Counted from the stretch's first letter, positions 1 to 15,253 are shown. The stretch is 64,000 nt of DNA from Lingula anatina (GCF_001039355.2 NW_019776046.1:498469-562468); one strand, 5' to 3'. Notes: a model not told the origin generated them from the sequence alone. A program made the numbers and translations.

Positions 1-798
1 ATCTTGGGACCCATTTCAAGACAAAGTTTAAAGCACAAAAAAATATAAATAACTACTTTATAACACTTGACAACATATAACTACAGAAACAATTATCATA
101 TGTACAAATGTTCTCTATCAAATGTTATAGAATCTTGTCCATAGTCAGTTCACTGAGGACTGGCAGTTCAAGTACTTTCACTTTCCAGGGTCACTTGCAG
201 TCAATCCACCATCTTGATTTTGGCGGCCATCTTAGCTTAGAAATATCCCTTATATATATCAGATTTTGCTTGTTTGCAATACAAACCACAACAGGTATAT
301 GACAGCTTTTGCAGTTCTTTGCGGCAGCCAGTATTCTGTGGTCTAAGCATTTTCCCTATTTTCTGAAATAATATTCCTGCTGTACACTTGGCTAGAACAA
401 ACTGGAACTATCTCGCCTGCCATTTCACTCATCTACTTTCTTTTTCCAAGGTCCCAAATGGTCAATGCTCAATCTGAAATTAATGCACAAAAACCAAAAT
501 AAATAAATAATAACCGACTTTAGCAGCAAAAAGTATCATTTCACATTACAGGTGGATCAAAACTGAAACTATTTTCTTAGCATCAATATCAAAGAGAAGT
601 ACACTTGGGCAGAAAACAACAGGATTTAAGGTGGCAAATTAAGGTTTGAAATGTGGAGACAAAAGTTTCAGATAAGTCTCCTTAAATTTGGATGCCTTTT
701 TAGTTTTTAAGCACCCAAACAAACCCATATTACATGTGCCCTTCCAAAAAGCACTTTAGGAAGCCACAGTAGAATTCCTGTATATAGTAGTGTTAGTG
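1..798 (-). other. Probable NFAT 3' UTR and downstream sequence
   Basis: Begins directly after the NFAT stop codon and has no convincing coding potential. I found no AATAAA or ATTAAA on the minus strand here, so the transcript end probably lies beyond the left edge. The only open frame of note (108-302, plus) has no family resemblance. Confidence 0.5.
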
Positions 799-1043
799 TT
801 AAGGTAGTGTTAATACCACATCTCCTTTGGCACTGATGTTCTGCATAATGATATCATCAATGTCAGAACTGTGCTGATGTTGTTGCTGTTGCTGAAGTTG
901 TTGCTGCTGCTGCAGAAGGAGACAGACCATATTGAAAGCACTGTCAGCAGAGTTACTGTTACTGGGGACGTTGTTGCCGACACCAAAGCCCGACAACCAG
1001 GTCTGGAGCGGACTCCGAGATGGCGGCTGGTTGTTGTCAGGGA
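799..1043 (-). CDS. NFAT5-like: NFAT gene exon 11, last coding exon
   Basis: Encodes residues 1912-1992 and the TAA stop (801-799). It holds [17 protein letters not shown], a short Gln tract (about 15 Gln in two blocks) and the acidic-hydrophobic ending [20 protein letters not shown]. The acceptor is CTGGTAG, with its AG at 1045-1044. The Gln tract is CAG/CAA and could vary in length. The SDIDDIIMQ segment resembles short acidic activation motifs, which is inference. Confidence 0.82.
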
Positions 1044-4000
1044 CTACCAGAAACAACAAATCACAGTGAAGAACAAGACAGTATTTTCTCTATAGAATGC
1101 AGTCATGGTAAAACTTGATGCTCACTGGCAAACGCCTATCATTCCACATTTGAGCCAGATGAAATTTATGCATTTTTTCTTCAAGTGATGCATAAAATAA
1201 AAAAAATAATATAATAAAAAACCTGACAGCCTGACAGGGTAATACTTTGGCAGGACCAGCAATACCGAGTTGTCACCATGACTGTATAATGGGGGCATTG
1301 TTTGGCAGAGCAGCTGCTTTGTTTTGTTTTGTTTTTTTTTTTTTTGTTTTTTTGTTTTTTTTTCTTATCAGATTCCGATTTGTCAGGCTGTTCATTAAAG
1401 TTAAAGAAATGGTCTCTTTTTGAGTTCAAGAGATAAAAGGTTGGAAGGGAGAATCTGCATGTTGCCAATTTCTAAGTTTGAAACTCACCTGATTACCCCC
1501 CCCCCCCTTCCTAAGTTCTCTGTATACAAATGAGTGCCTTTATTACCATCATTCTAATAAAACAGGATTGGAACACACACACAAAACACTCACAAAAACT
1601 CAAGAATAAATTAGAGTGCAGCAACTCAAGAATAAATTAGAGTACAGCAACTTAACTTTCTACACATTTTCATTTGAAATTGAAAAGGAACCGTTTTCCC
1701 CAAAAGGAGGCATCTCTCACCCGAGAGCCTCTTACCTTTACTGAGCTCATTCTTGGCATTCAGCGTCAGCAGCGAGGGTCCCGATACACTGGTCATCATC
1801 AGTGACTTGAGGGCAGTGCCAGAGTCCACCAGCACTGTGGAATCATTGGTTTTCCCATTAGAGGGCCCCACCTTGGCATTGCCTGACGCTGCCAACCGCC
1901 TGACCAGTTCCTGGTAGTCCGGGGACCCAATGACCACACTGGGAAGGCTGGACGGTGTCATGGACATAGACTGGCTTGTGCCTCCTGAGTGTGGGTGTAA
2001 TAAAAAGAGAAGAAAAAAACAGAGTACTAGGCCGTCTTAGACCCGACGTGTCTGAATGCGGTTTTCCAGCCGGAAAGTCTTTCATTCAGATAAGTCTTCT
2101 GATGATAGTTGACAAACTGAAATATTTGGAAAAAAAATAAAATTTTGAAAAAAAAAATTAATTAATGAACTTAAAGCCAATCCTAGAAGTTTGAAGAAAG
2201 ATTCAAATTAGCTCTTTATGGGCTGGAGTTTACACACCACACAAGCTTTAAGGCCAACTGACAAAACAGAGAACACTTGTACTACCATTAGTTCTCCCAT
2301 GCATACATAAGACTATAAAACTGACATTGCAGGAATTGGTGAGCTGTTAACAACCGTATCTTTCTTTTGTAAATGCAAAACTTTTGACCTCTTTGAGAGT
2401 CTGTAAAAAATGTAACCACCTTTTTTATTTTCAATACTAAACATCACATCATCATATGCTACTCAGTAATGAACACATAATATCATTTGTTATCACTCAT
2501 CAAAAGGATGGCAGTGGCTTTTATCGCCAGACACAAGCCCCATGTTGCAGCGGAGCATCTCCCTCAACATTGGCAGCCAAATGTAACCACCTTTTTATTT
2601 TAATAACTAGACATTATCATTTGCTGCTCAGTGATGAAAAATATAGCAGTAAGTGTAATAATAACAAGCACGGCACCATCATTAAGCCACTTAATTGATA
2701 ACCAAAACCTTAATCTCAGAAAACCTGCCCTTGTACCAGAGCCAAGAAACCATTTAGAAACCAAATCAGGAGTAAATCACTTTAAAAAATTTCTATGAAT
2801 AAGCTGCAAATGTTTTTTTTTTTTTTTTTCACTTCTAAAGATCCAATTAGTGAATTTCAATTTCCCTGCCAGACAATGATGCCAAATACTTTTTAAATAC
2901 GCAATCTAGTTCATCTCTGTCAGCAGCTTCCATTTCAGGGGGCAGATTCGGAAAGGGAGGTTTGACTGAATGATAATATTGTTATTCTTCTTTACAATGG
3001 ATAAATAGCTCCCTTCTTCCAATTATGTAACACTAAGGCTTCGTTCACATGCAATGTCTATTTTCTCAATTCTATTTTCTATTCGCGGTATATCTTATGA
3101 TCACGGTCTGTGGCCTGAATATCCCGCGGCGTAATTACTGGCAGCGCGAGCCAGTTACTATAAGTTACTATAAGTAACTGGCTCGCGCTGCCAGTATTTA
3201 GGGCACAGACCGTGATCATAAGATAGCGCAAATAGAAAATAGAAATTAGAAAATAGACATTGCATGTGAACGAAGCCTAAATCCCCTTATTTTTCATTCA
3301 CCATTTATTAAATTGCTTCGATGATGTTGCATTGAATTTATTTGCATAAATATCGGATTCAATAATGAGGGACTCCCAGTATTATTTTCAGCACTCAGAT
3401 AATGTAGTAATTCATAGTCAGAGTAATACTCTACATTCTAGTGTCAAAGTTGCTGCATCCTCCTTGCCAAATCTGGAATCTGCCCCATGATTGGAAATCT
3501 ATATTAATAGTATAGAAACAAAGTATATGAGAGCTAACTAAGAGGAACTAGATGGCAAACAAGCTTTTTTTAGTATATGAAATTCTAAGTATTATAAAAG
3601 TATCCTCCCTGAAACAAAATCCAAATAAAAGATGTTAGAAAAGAAGATTAATAGTCAATGGATAAAGAAGGGCACAACAAAAGCATACCACAGGTTCCGC
3701 CGGGCCGTTCAGTTGGGCTCTGCGCGCACTGGCTCATGTGGCTTGTACAGGTGGCATTATTATAAGAAGGGGCGACACACACTTGGTGTCCAGGGGGGCC
3801 GACCCCTTTCACCTGGTCAGCGGCCGCGTGTGTTGGTCCGAATTGGCCTTTGGAGATCACATTATTTTGCAAATCAAACATGTCCCGTTCTTGTGATCTC
3901 TCTTTTCCCTGTTCCTGCTGCTGAAGCTGGTACTGAAATTGCTGGTTGAGCCAGATGGCTTCTGCAGCAAAGAAAAAAAGGACAAAACTGTAATGATGAG

Positions 4001-7000
4001 TTTTAGACACAGGTGCGAGGGACTGTCTGGACTCTGCTTAGTGACAAACACTGGCTGAATATGCTCTGCAACTCTTATATGTTTTCCATTCATGGTGTAG
4101 AAACTCAAATATTTTTTTATGGTATTGATAAAAAATTCCTTTCCACTTGAAATGAAAAAAAAAAAAAAATCAAATAACTCAAATTCACATTTCTTTTTCA
4201 TATTTTTGTTATCATTGTTTGGCAAATCTGCAGATCTGTGTGACGCTACTGAGAAGTCCTAAGTTCACTGTTGGTGCCGCAGTGGAGAACACTGCTGAAT
4301 CTTTAAACCTGAAAACCTTACATAAGCTGAGGCAGAATGAAAACATCAACACAAAAGAATCACTACATAATTACCAGTTCAATATTTGGTCGAGTATGCT
4401 CAATTAAAATAATTGAGATTTAAGGAAAAGATCAGATTTTTGTGGTTTGCCAGTCAGATTGCCAATTAAAGCTAAAAGCCATTAAGCTATAATTATCATC
4501 TAAGCATTGCCACGTTATTTGCATTTTTTTTTTTTATTCCAAGGTTAATTTGGTGACCTTCCGCACGTTATTTTCTGTTTTTTACTTCCACTAAGAAGGT
4601 CATGTTTTTATCCTGGTTTTGCACACTGTTCGTCACCAATGTAACTAAAAAGTTATAGATAAATTTTGATGAAAATTTCAGGCAAGATCAGATATGGGCT
4701 AACTAAAAAGTGATCAGGCTTTGGTGGGATCAGTGATCTGAATCACACATTTTTTAACAGGATTCCTCAACATTGCATGATTGGGCCAATGACCTTGTGC
4801 AATGGATGTGTTCTTAGCTTTTTTATTACCTATCCTTTTACCTCCTCAGCTATCGATCAATCCAATAAATACATTTTAAAATGAAGACAATTAGTCCTGT
4901 AGCCTATGCCACGAATAAAGAATTTTGGCAGATTTTCGTAACTTAAAAGGCAAAAGGTTTTAATTTTATATATTTCTACCTGGGTCCAAGCTTGCATACA
5001 GTGCACACAAGTTGGGGCGGAGAGCCCTACATGATGGTATTCTACTGCGCACCAACAATGATGGCGTTCATGTTGGACATTTTCATCATCTCAGTTATAA
5101 CTTCTTGATTAAAACTGCATTTGAAAACCAACAGGATGAATCTAAATTGAACAGTGAAATGGCAAATTTCAAAGTTTCAGTTCCTGCTCAGAGAATGATA
5201 TTTGAGTGACGATGTTGAGTACAGGACATCAGGGCAATGTTTGCTCTAAACAGAGCCCTCTGGCCCCCAAAGGGACGGTCCCAGCCCTGTTTATGGACAA
5301 ACACTGAAAACAGAGTTCACTGAGGATGACTAACAACAAATACTTGAAACTTGTGATAATGATATAGTCAATAGTTATGATGGATATTACTGATGCCAAC
5401 TTTTATTATAATGCCCTTTTAACAATTCGGGGTTTTGTGAACTTTGTTGAAGAACACAAAAAGTATCATGCCCTCGTTTTTCTCGAATACACTGTTTTTC
5501 CCCTCTATTTATTTGTCTTAGATATCTGGATTAATATTCAACTTATATTAGAGGAAATGATGCCATAATACAGAAAAACAAACCCATGTGAACTTTAAAA
5601 TGAATGCAATTCCTAAAATGTTTACCAACAGACATTGCCAAAGCTACAACACCTGAATGTGCAAGCCAAAAAGATAAGCAAAGCAATTTTTGTCCTTAAG
5701 ACATTAACATTTAAACACTTTATACTACTAGAAACTTCAAATAACTTTCTACTGAAGTAATCCATATTTTTTTAAATTAATATCCATTAAACAACTTTAT
5801 AATGTGCAACAAAACAGTTTGTATTCAGTTGGAGCAAGCAGAGATGATAAAAAATACCAAATAAGGACAAAGATTTCTCTTAGCCTTGGCATATCATATA
5901 TTCTTAATTGGTATGTGACTTACCAGGTGCTACACAGTTCAAATGTGAAGATGGCACTGTAGTCTCTGTGTCCATTTTTTCTGTTTTTCTTGAATCTTTG
6001 GTCGCTAAAACCAGGAAAACAAAGATTAAAACCCTAAAATACAAACAAAACCAACTTGTGTGGCTTTTTTTTTTTTTTTCAAAACAATGATAGCATAGTT
6101 GTATATTTTGTTTGTAAGTGGCTTGAAATGAAATGATAAAGAAGCATCAAACGAGCTAGCCAGGAGAATTGTCTTTGTCTAAAAAATCCTCTTTTCTTCA
6201 AGGCTTAACTTTTGTTTTAACCTGAAGAACCTTGGTTATTGTCTAAATCTGTGTTGTCCAAACTATGGAAAACCCTTGAGGCTTTGATATTAATGAAAGT
6301 TTATTCCAGGTTGTATAATACAGCAACATCTATGTACACAGAAAACAGAAACCCTTCTGTTGTGTTCATACCTAAGTACATTTACACACACATATATATA
6401 TATATATATAAAGATATGGTTAAATATGTAATAGAAAAATAAACAACTTTTTGACAGCAACATGTACACGTACATACACACACACACAAACAAATGCACA
6501 CTCAGAGCTCAGTTTCCTGAGGCCAATATTTCACATCACTCCAGTATCAAATTAAGATTTACTCTTTCTTTCGTGTCAATTATCACACAAACTTTCTGGC
6601 CATTCCATACCAAGGCACCCACACATCTTACTTTGCCTAAAACGCAGCTGATCACTCTGCAAGGCACGGGGGGTTTTGTAATTATGACTAAATCTTAAAT
6701 GGAATGACGGTATCTAGAAGCAAAGCAACCATGCAGTATAATATACCTTGCCACAACAGTCAGGCTTTTGCTTGAATTCCACCTAGTTGAATGTCACTTT
6801 TCATACCAACATCATCACATTAATTGTATTGCATGGAGAACTTATTCTTGTTAAAGTTACTTTTTTTTTTTTTTTTTGATGAAAGAAATAAACCCAAACA
6901 AAGCCAAAACTTCCACAAGCATGAAAAAATTTGCTTAGAATTACAAAGGAGAATAAAATTGATATAATTTTGCTCTGTAAAAGAGCTTTAATCAAGACGC

Positions 7001-10000
7001 TACAATAGTGCTTTGAAAATTCAGTATCGATCACAATGTCAAGAGAAATTACAGATTTTCCTAAGAATTTTTTTTTTTTGTTTCAGCAGTGAGGGTTGAA
7101 TAAAAAAAATGACATTCTTGTATCTGTATTAACATGATTTATAGATTAAAGACCAAATTAGATTTCGAAGGTACTCGTATATCATATTTTTCCTGTCATT
7201 TTGAATAAAACATGAAATCAAAAACATTTGAAAAGCAGGATTGGCTACAATCGAAGTTGTTTGATGCTTCTCTTTCATATAAATCAACAAGCAATGCTTT
7301 TGGTTCATTTGCTCAATCTCATGTTGTCAATTGACCAAATCACAGGTTTATTTTTCATTCACTTTGGACACACTTTTTAAAAAATTAAATCATCTCAAAA
7401 TCATTCTTGATACATACTTCTGAAACAAAATATTGCTGGAATAATGTGACACAGTAAATGGTATAAACATTAGTTATAAGACCACCAATAACAATAATCC
7501 ATACTGAAACATTTTCAACCTGATTATTTATTAGGCAAAGACTATATCTGATTTCACCTTCAACCACAGCATTGCTTGTTTCATGATACAAAACTGAAAT
7601 ATGGTTGTGGTCTTAGATACTTTGCTCTCAGGTGGGCAAGAAACTGAGTGTGTGTGTGTGACTGAGAAAATAAAACATGAATTAAGTCTTCTGGTGCTGC
7701 TGAAATAATAAAAGATTGATAAAAAATGACAATAATGATGTTGATGATGTTGTGACAATGTTAATGATTCAATTTTTAAGTATTGAGTAGCATATGACAG
7801 AGATAGATTGCACAGAAAACATTTATCTGCACTTGTGTACTTATACATGTCTTGATCACCATTAAGCACACATAAGTAAACATGCAAATACTTCTTCAAG
7901 TGCAATCTATCCACATATACTATTGTCTAATTTTCTACTTACTGACTGTGCATTATTTAAGATGTAGTTCCCCACACGTTTGACAAGATTGATTCTTCAA
8001 AAGTCCATGATAATAAGTAACCAAATGATGTCTATGGCCAAACTGCCAAAGCTCCCTCCCAACCCCGGGGTCATTGTGTACAAGATAAAGCCATTATGGT
8101 TCAAGACAGCATCCAAAATAAACCATAGACATAAAACTTTCATACTGTCATTGACAGAACCAGCTTTATGGCTGCAATTTTTGTCCTTGTTTAAATGATT
8201 TTCTTTCTTTTTTCCTAATTTTATTCATCAATTTTTGAGGCAATAGTTCTATAATCATGAAAATCTTTAAATTTGCTGGTTCAATGAAAAAGGGTAGACC
8301 ATTCAGAGCTTCAACAGTTGGGCAAGACATTAAATGAATAAAAAAAATATGCAAGTTGGGTAGAAAAAATAACGAATAAGAAATAAAACATGAATGCTAT
8401 TTACATTCATAGCGGGGGCACGGAACCCTTGAGGGATGTGACAAAACTAACAGTGATTAACTGTAGGAATGTCACGGAGCTAAGTGAAATCTTCCTTGTA
8501 CTCCTTCCGGCCACATGCTGGTCTAGCGTGGTACGTCTGAAAAGATGACGGAGTCCCTCCCATTCAGATGGATCAGACCATGGAGGTGCGAATTAGACAA
8601 GGGAGCAAGTACTCTTTGGCCAAAATATGATGTTTTTTTACGTCTCTGACTGCTCTTCTATCTCACACATAGACACAGGTAAAATTTGAAGTCATGGGAG
8701 AAAAAATGAACAGTTCTACTATGTAAAAGATGGGAGTTATAATCTAAATGACTTGATGCAGCAGGTCAGCTCTGGTATAAACATCTGGTTTTGATGATGT
8801 CCTTGTACATGAACTAACATAAAATGATTTCAAATGTCCTAAAACTTGGTTTAAAACATTTCAGAAAAAAAATTCAGGTGAATGGATGGTGAATAAATAC
8901 TGCAAATTTGTTGAAGTCCCCCCCCCCAACAAAAAATGGTAACTAATTTAACTTATTCCTATCTTCATCATCATACAGTATTAGTTCAGACAATTTATTG
9001 TATCAAAATTAACTTTTATCGGTAACTTATTAATAAAAATAGAAAATAAGTCTATTTCAGACAGCATTTCAATCTTCTTTAGTAAAAACTTACCATAGAT
9101 AAACATTCTAGAAACAACAATTTTCTTTACAATTTTTACCCCCTATGCAGTCTTCCCCTTTAACATTTAACACTTCTCTTTTGATTGTAGCCCATGAGAA
9201 GAGCAGTCAGAAACTAAAACTTTCTGTAATTTGTGCTGAAAAAAGACCGTCTTATAATAGATTAGCAACACATTGTTCAAACTTCTACAAGAATCGTTAC
9301 AAAAGTTCTTTTAAAGTTCTCCAGCTGAAAGTATCGGGAAAGCTTTCCATCGTAACACAACCATCCCCAAAATGCGATTATGAAAACATCTGATATGTAC
9401 TAAGGAAGCAGTGACTTGTATAAGGAACAAACTAAGTTAGATCCTTAACATTTGTAATAACAGTTTTACTTTTCCATTACTTTGAATCATCCCTCTCAGC
9501 TAATTCAAAGCAATTGAAGAGTAAATCCTGTCGTAAAATTCTTAGGAACTGAAAGGTAAGAGTTGATTAAAATGCACTCCATGGCAAACACAAATCTCAA
9601 GGACGCTCGCATATTGCCCATGTAATACCCAGTTATAACCAACATTACAGCCTGTTCTAACCCACTCAAAACCCACGTCAAGTTCACACACAGCCCAACC
9701 ACGCAGTGCAAGCTCCAAGTTTCCAAAAAACATCCTCTGAACCCTCACATGTTTACTTAAACATCGTGGAGGTATAACCAGTCCCTAATATCACACTTGT
9801 CTTCCGCACTTTGGACCCCCTTTTTTTTTTTTTAATCCTTTGTTTATTGTCCTTGGCAAATTTTTGTATCATACAAATCATCAAAGATGGCCTTTTGATA
9901 TGCACAAGATAGCTCCATTTAGCTCTAGTCATGCACTGGCCAAGGGAGACGTAATGCTTGCCAAATTTATTGACAGAAAAACGCAACATCGTTTCTTTCC

Positions 10001-13000
10001 TTGATTCAGTATCAAACCTATCAAACTGAAGCAAGCATGAATCTTAAAATCAGAATTTGGGAGCAAAATCCTCTGTAACCCATTAGTGAGACCATTTGTA
10101 GCGTGATTACAAAGACACAATTCACTGCACCTTCCTACATTTGATAAATGGAGGTCCCCAAATAGAAAGGTATGTCATTCTGTGACAATGGCCTTTATGT
10201 GACAAAACAAACTGCAGCTGTCACTTCATTTTTTCATGACAACACAAACAGTTTGTACTGATTAAGCCATGTTTTCTAGTACTGATTAAGCCATGTTTTC
10301 TAGTACTGATTAAGCCATGTTTTCTAGTACTGATTAAGCCATGTTTTCTTGTAAAGGAAACCATCCAAATCACCTCTACTCACAGTCTGCTTCAAAACAT
10401 ACTACAATCAAAACTACACTTTACACAAAGTCCATGCACATATCAGGTACTTTATAAAACAGGGTTCTCAGCTCCTCACATACACAAGGCTTGCTTTCCC
10501 ACTTCAACTTTCTCAGTTTCTCTGTACATACAAATAAAAGTGATTCCATCCCTGTTGTTGAACACATTTATGACATTTTTTTTTACATTTCTTTTCAAAT
10601 TGAAAAAGTGGCAAGCTTAAAAAGATCAAAAGATCAATCTGCAATAATTAAATAAAAATAAACAGTGATGGCAAAAGAACTGGTTTCCAGACCTTTCAAT
10701 GTTAATATTTTTTAATGATCAAAATAGTCAAAATTTACAGGGAATCGCCACTCATTCAAAAATAAAACTAAATGAATAAATAAACAAATAAAATAAAAAT
10801 AAAGAAACAAAAACTGGAGACGTCCAATATCATTAAATGCACCAGCCATGACAGGATATCTCAATTCATTTTACCCCGTCTCATTTTTTTTTTTTTTTTT
10901 TTACTTTTTACACTGACTAACAAACAAAAATTTAGGAGAAACGGTTCATGTTCATCAACAAAATTTTTTTCAGTATCCTCAACAAATGTCAAAATTAGTT
11001 TTTTTCAAACAAACCTTTCAAAACTCATCAACAAAAATAATGGAAGGGCACAGAAATTTCAGTCCTGGTTCTAAAAACTTTTTGCATATCATTTATAAAA
11101 TGTTTTCTGATGAATTATTGATGCACCGTAACATTACGTAGGACGCAAAAAGCAAAGGTAATAAATTAAAAGGCAACGACAACTAGTTGATGGTGACCAG
11201 GTTGAAAATATTTCCCATGTTTTTATCAATCTCCCCAAACCACTTTTCTCCAGAAAATCAAAACCAATTTTCTCCAGAAAGATTTCTCCCCTTTTTTTGT
11301 CTGAAAGCTAGGGCAGAAAAGGCTCCAGTGAGACCAAATACGAGTATGAAATGAAGAGAAAAAGATCTGCAATGGCTGGTGTCATCATTACTGTCCACTG
11401 TCTATGAACATGTTTCTCAGAACAAGTACCATACCTGGTCTGTAAGTCAGCGGCTGCGGGTCGCTGGTCTTACCAGAACTTTGGATGTGGAACTGGACGG
11501 TGACGGGTTCTTTGATTTCTGGATCTCTATATGGCGGGACAGTGATCACTAAATGGGTCTGAAACAATATGGAGTGGTACAGTGATTACCAGACGATTCT
11601 GAAACAATATGTAGTGGTACAGTGATTACCAGATGATTCTGAAACAACATGTAGTGGTACAGTGATTACCAGATGATTCTGAAACAACATGTAGTGGTAC
11701 AGTGATTACCAGATGATTCTGAAACAATATGTAGTGGTACAGTGATTACCAGACGATTCTGAAACAATATGAAGTGGTACAGTGATTACCAGACGATTCT
11801 GAAACAATATGTAGTGGTACAGTGATTACCAGATGGATCTAAAACAATATGTAGTGGTACAGTGATTACCAGATGGATCTGAAACAATATGTAGTGGTAC
11901 AGTGATTACCAGATGATTCTGAAACAATATGAAGTGGTTCAGTGATTATCAGATGGGTCTGAAACAATATGAAGTGGTACACTGTTTGAGATTTGAAGGA
12001 TTCCTAGTATGTGACTGTTGATGTTATATGAAACTGTGCAACAGCTCATTTTCTTGAGCTAGCGCTGTTCTGCAGAGAAAGGAAAACCTATCAAACTCAG
12101 GCCAGTCTGTGAAAAGACACACATAAATGCAGACAAAATGTAAAACGGTTTTCCACTGAAAGTGCACAGCAACAAAGGTGACATCAACGACAGACACAGG
12201 TGATGGCTAATGGCTATATACATAAAAATGGCAAAACTTTTTTATGTGCTAGTTAAGTAATATATTACTCTTACATTTGATTTATGAAACAATTTGAGTT
12301 CAAGGGAAGTGCAATGCAATAATTTTTTGGAAAAATGTAAACAGTATCCAACTATTGGATCTGTAGTACATCTGTAAGTGTCACTGAGTATTTAAGTTCA
12401 CTGAAATAATGTCTTTAGTCAAAACAATAAGAAAAGCTATACTTTGTGAACCAAAACGAGAATGCCAACGTGTACTTCTCTGACTCTAGGTGGCCAATGT
12501 CTGACATGTTATCACTCAATATTGTTTACCCACTTTCCAGTTAAAGTGACCTTTCTGGACCAACTCCAAAATGTCTCAGTTCATACCATTGAGAGAAACA
12601 TGTAGTGACATGCGTAATTGTTAAAATAGGCTTAAATCAACAGATTAAAAACAAATAATAATTACATTATGCAAGATTTGCTACAATTTGTAATTATAAT
12701 GAGTAGCCTTATATACACCTAGGTTCTTCTCTGTTAAAACATGGATGACAAATGGAGTCAAGACTGGTACTTCTTGTATAATCTGGACCATATTAAATAT
12801 TGACACACACTTAAATACCTAGAGATACAGAATTCCACTACAATCAGGACAGTGTGAATGGCTGCCTACTGCACCAATTCAACCCCAAATTTTGGTTCAA
12901 CTGGGTGCATCTGAAGCATAAAACTACTAGAAACCACCCCCACCCCTCCTCACCCCGTCCAATCCAGGCCATCCTGCTGCCTAAAGAGTAACAAGACAGT

Positions 13001-15222
13001 CTAATCAAGCTGTTAATGCTTGTCCCTATTGCAGGGTCACTGGCTAAATTCTAGAGCGTGAAATAACATTAATTTTACTCCTGCCTCCACTGAACAAATA
13101 AACCGACTTGTTTTCTCTGCCTAAAATTGCACAATTTCCTAAAATTGTACAATTTCAAATAATGAATTTGAAACAATTTTCATTTTCATTTAGTTTTTAA
13201 AATGTTGATACAAATGGCTAGCAACTGCTTATCAACTTTCTGAAATAAAAAAAAATTAATAAAAAATAAAAATTAAAAAAAAAAAAACTTTCTGAAATAA
13301 GACATGCAGCTGTTTATGTATCTTAGCATGGTACATAATGTATTCCTCACAAGTCTTGGTGCATGTTTCTCTAGAAGGAGTTTGAGGTAACCTAAATGGA
13401 GTACATGAATTGGAGATTTATTAACAATTAACCTAAGCAGGGGACACGGATTTGTGACTCATTAACCTGATGGAAGATAAGCAATGATAACAACTTCCAT
13501 ATTCTATATATCTACCAGTCTTCAGTGTTCAAAGTGAAGTGCTAGCTGCATGATACATGTAAAGCTCTTCATTATCAATTAACATATGTCGTTACTGTAA
13601 TTTAAAAATTTCTACAATTACTAATATTATAGATTCCATATAATATTGCTAACCCCCCCCCTCAGCTAATAAAAAATTTTCTGTCTTGGGTGAAGCAATA
13701 TCAAAGCATTATTCAGTAATTATTCTAATCAACTCAAATTTCACAAAGTTTTAAGATGCTACAATTCTGGAAACACTTTTCCCCTCTACACACTGTCATG
13801 TCTATATTCTGAAATAATAAATTACCCTAGTTGAAGTGTGGGACACCTCCTTACCAATATAAGAGCATATAGAATATGAAAATTCTCACACACAAGCCGA
13901 AAAAACTTTCATATTGTTAGCTTACGGCCAACCTGGACGTAGGCCTTCATCAGACTGATGTGAGTATAGTTGCCATGCAGGACCCTCTTATAAATGTAAG
14001 GTCCCACTAATTATCACTATATGATTAAAGACGCATCTATAACATATAAATTGCATCATGGAAAAACAGAAGCTCAAAGGTATTAAAAATCCTCTTGGCT
14101 GAGATGATGAATGAGCTCAAAGGATTTTTCCAGCTGGTTTGGGGTATTAAAGTGATTCATTCCTGGTTATGGATTCTAGCTATCACTTGTGCCAATAAAA
14201 TTAGCCTTGATTCAAGGTTACTGCCATAAATACAAACACAGCATCCTAACGCTGTTTATTTCCTTCTTGAAATACCTTCAGATGTTTTCCTTGACACCAG
14301 GCACGTAGTCTAGACATTGTGATTAATACAACCAGCCAGTGCTATTGTATCAAACTATACTGCACACCCTGATACAATAAATACCTGCAAATTACCTCTG
14401 GAACATGGCCAATAACTTCATCTCAATGTTGTAGAAAAATTTTGGCTTCATTTATAAACAGTTGGCATTAACACTCTATACTATTCTCGCCCTACACTTT
14501 TACCAGCTCAAGCAAGCATATGTAATTTTTTCGTAACACTTCAAAATAACTGGCAATGGTTTTAAAAGCAACTCAAAAATTTTTGCTCATCATTTCACCA
14601 ATTAAACACAGCTTTGTTGACTAATTACTGACTCTGCTAAGAATGACAAACACAGTGATAGTGACCTCAACTGACCCCTTCACGTGACCCTAATGACCCC
14701 CGGGCCTATCCTGTATGTAAACTTTTGGTAATTGAGGTAGGCAACAACAGATAGCCCTGATTTATGGTAAGGGCCTGGTGCTTGGTAAGTAAGCAGGAAA
14801 GCAGATGTCTGGTCAGGAGATTACAGTCCTATTCAGAACGGTGGACTAACTAGTCCGCAGGTTAAATATAGCAACCCACTACAAAGCTTGCCATCTAATC
14901 CGCTAATAAACTCTGAATAGATTCTCCGTGGGGAAGTATTCAAGTGGGTCAGCCATATTTGACCCTCGGACTAGTTAATCCACTGTTCTGAATGCGGCCT
15001 ATGATGCCAATTTGTAGGTGATATGTAGCATGTGCTAACAAATAGAAACAGTTATCTTATCTACTGATTTATGATCATGCTATTTGTTGTTTTTGTGATG
15101 CATTTTGTGGTGTCTACCTCCAGCTATATTTCATACCAGGTAATTGACCTTGCCATGTTATGTTTAAAAAAATAATAAGATTAACAAAAAATCAACATTT
15201 TTTTACTTTTCCCAGGAACCAA

Positions 15223-15253
<31 letters not shown>

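Larger units (their letters stand above)
6005..11434 (-). other. NFAT intron 7
   Basis: A 5.4-kb intron with TA/CA microsatellites (about 6383-6412 and 6470-6490), a four-copy 24-bp tandem repeat (10255-10350) and an unexplained GC-richer block near 8411-8600. The rest is AT-rich with nothing recognised. The allelic overlap with contig 2 starts near 10866. Confidence 0.6.

Noticed and set aside
11559-11985. CRISPR-like array (regular 40-bp period)
   Set aside because: There are no unique spacers; the whole unit repeats, and it matches the adjoining exon boundary in an animal gene.
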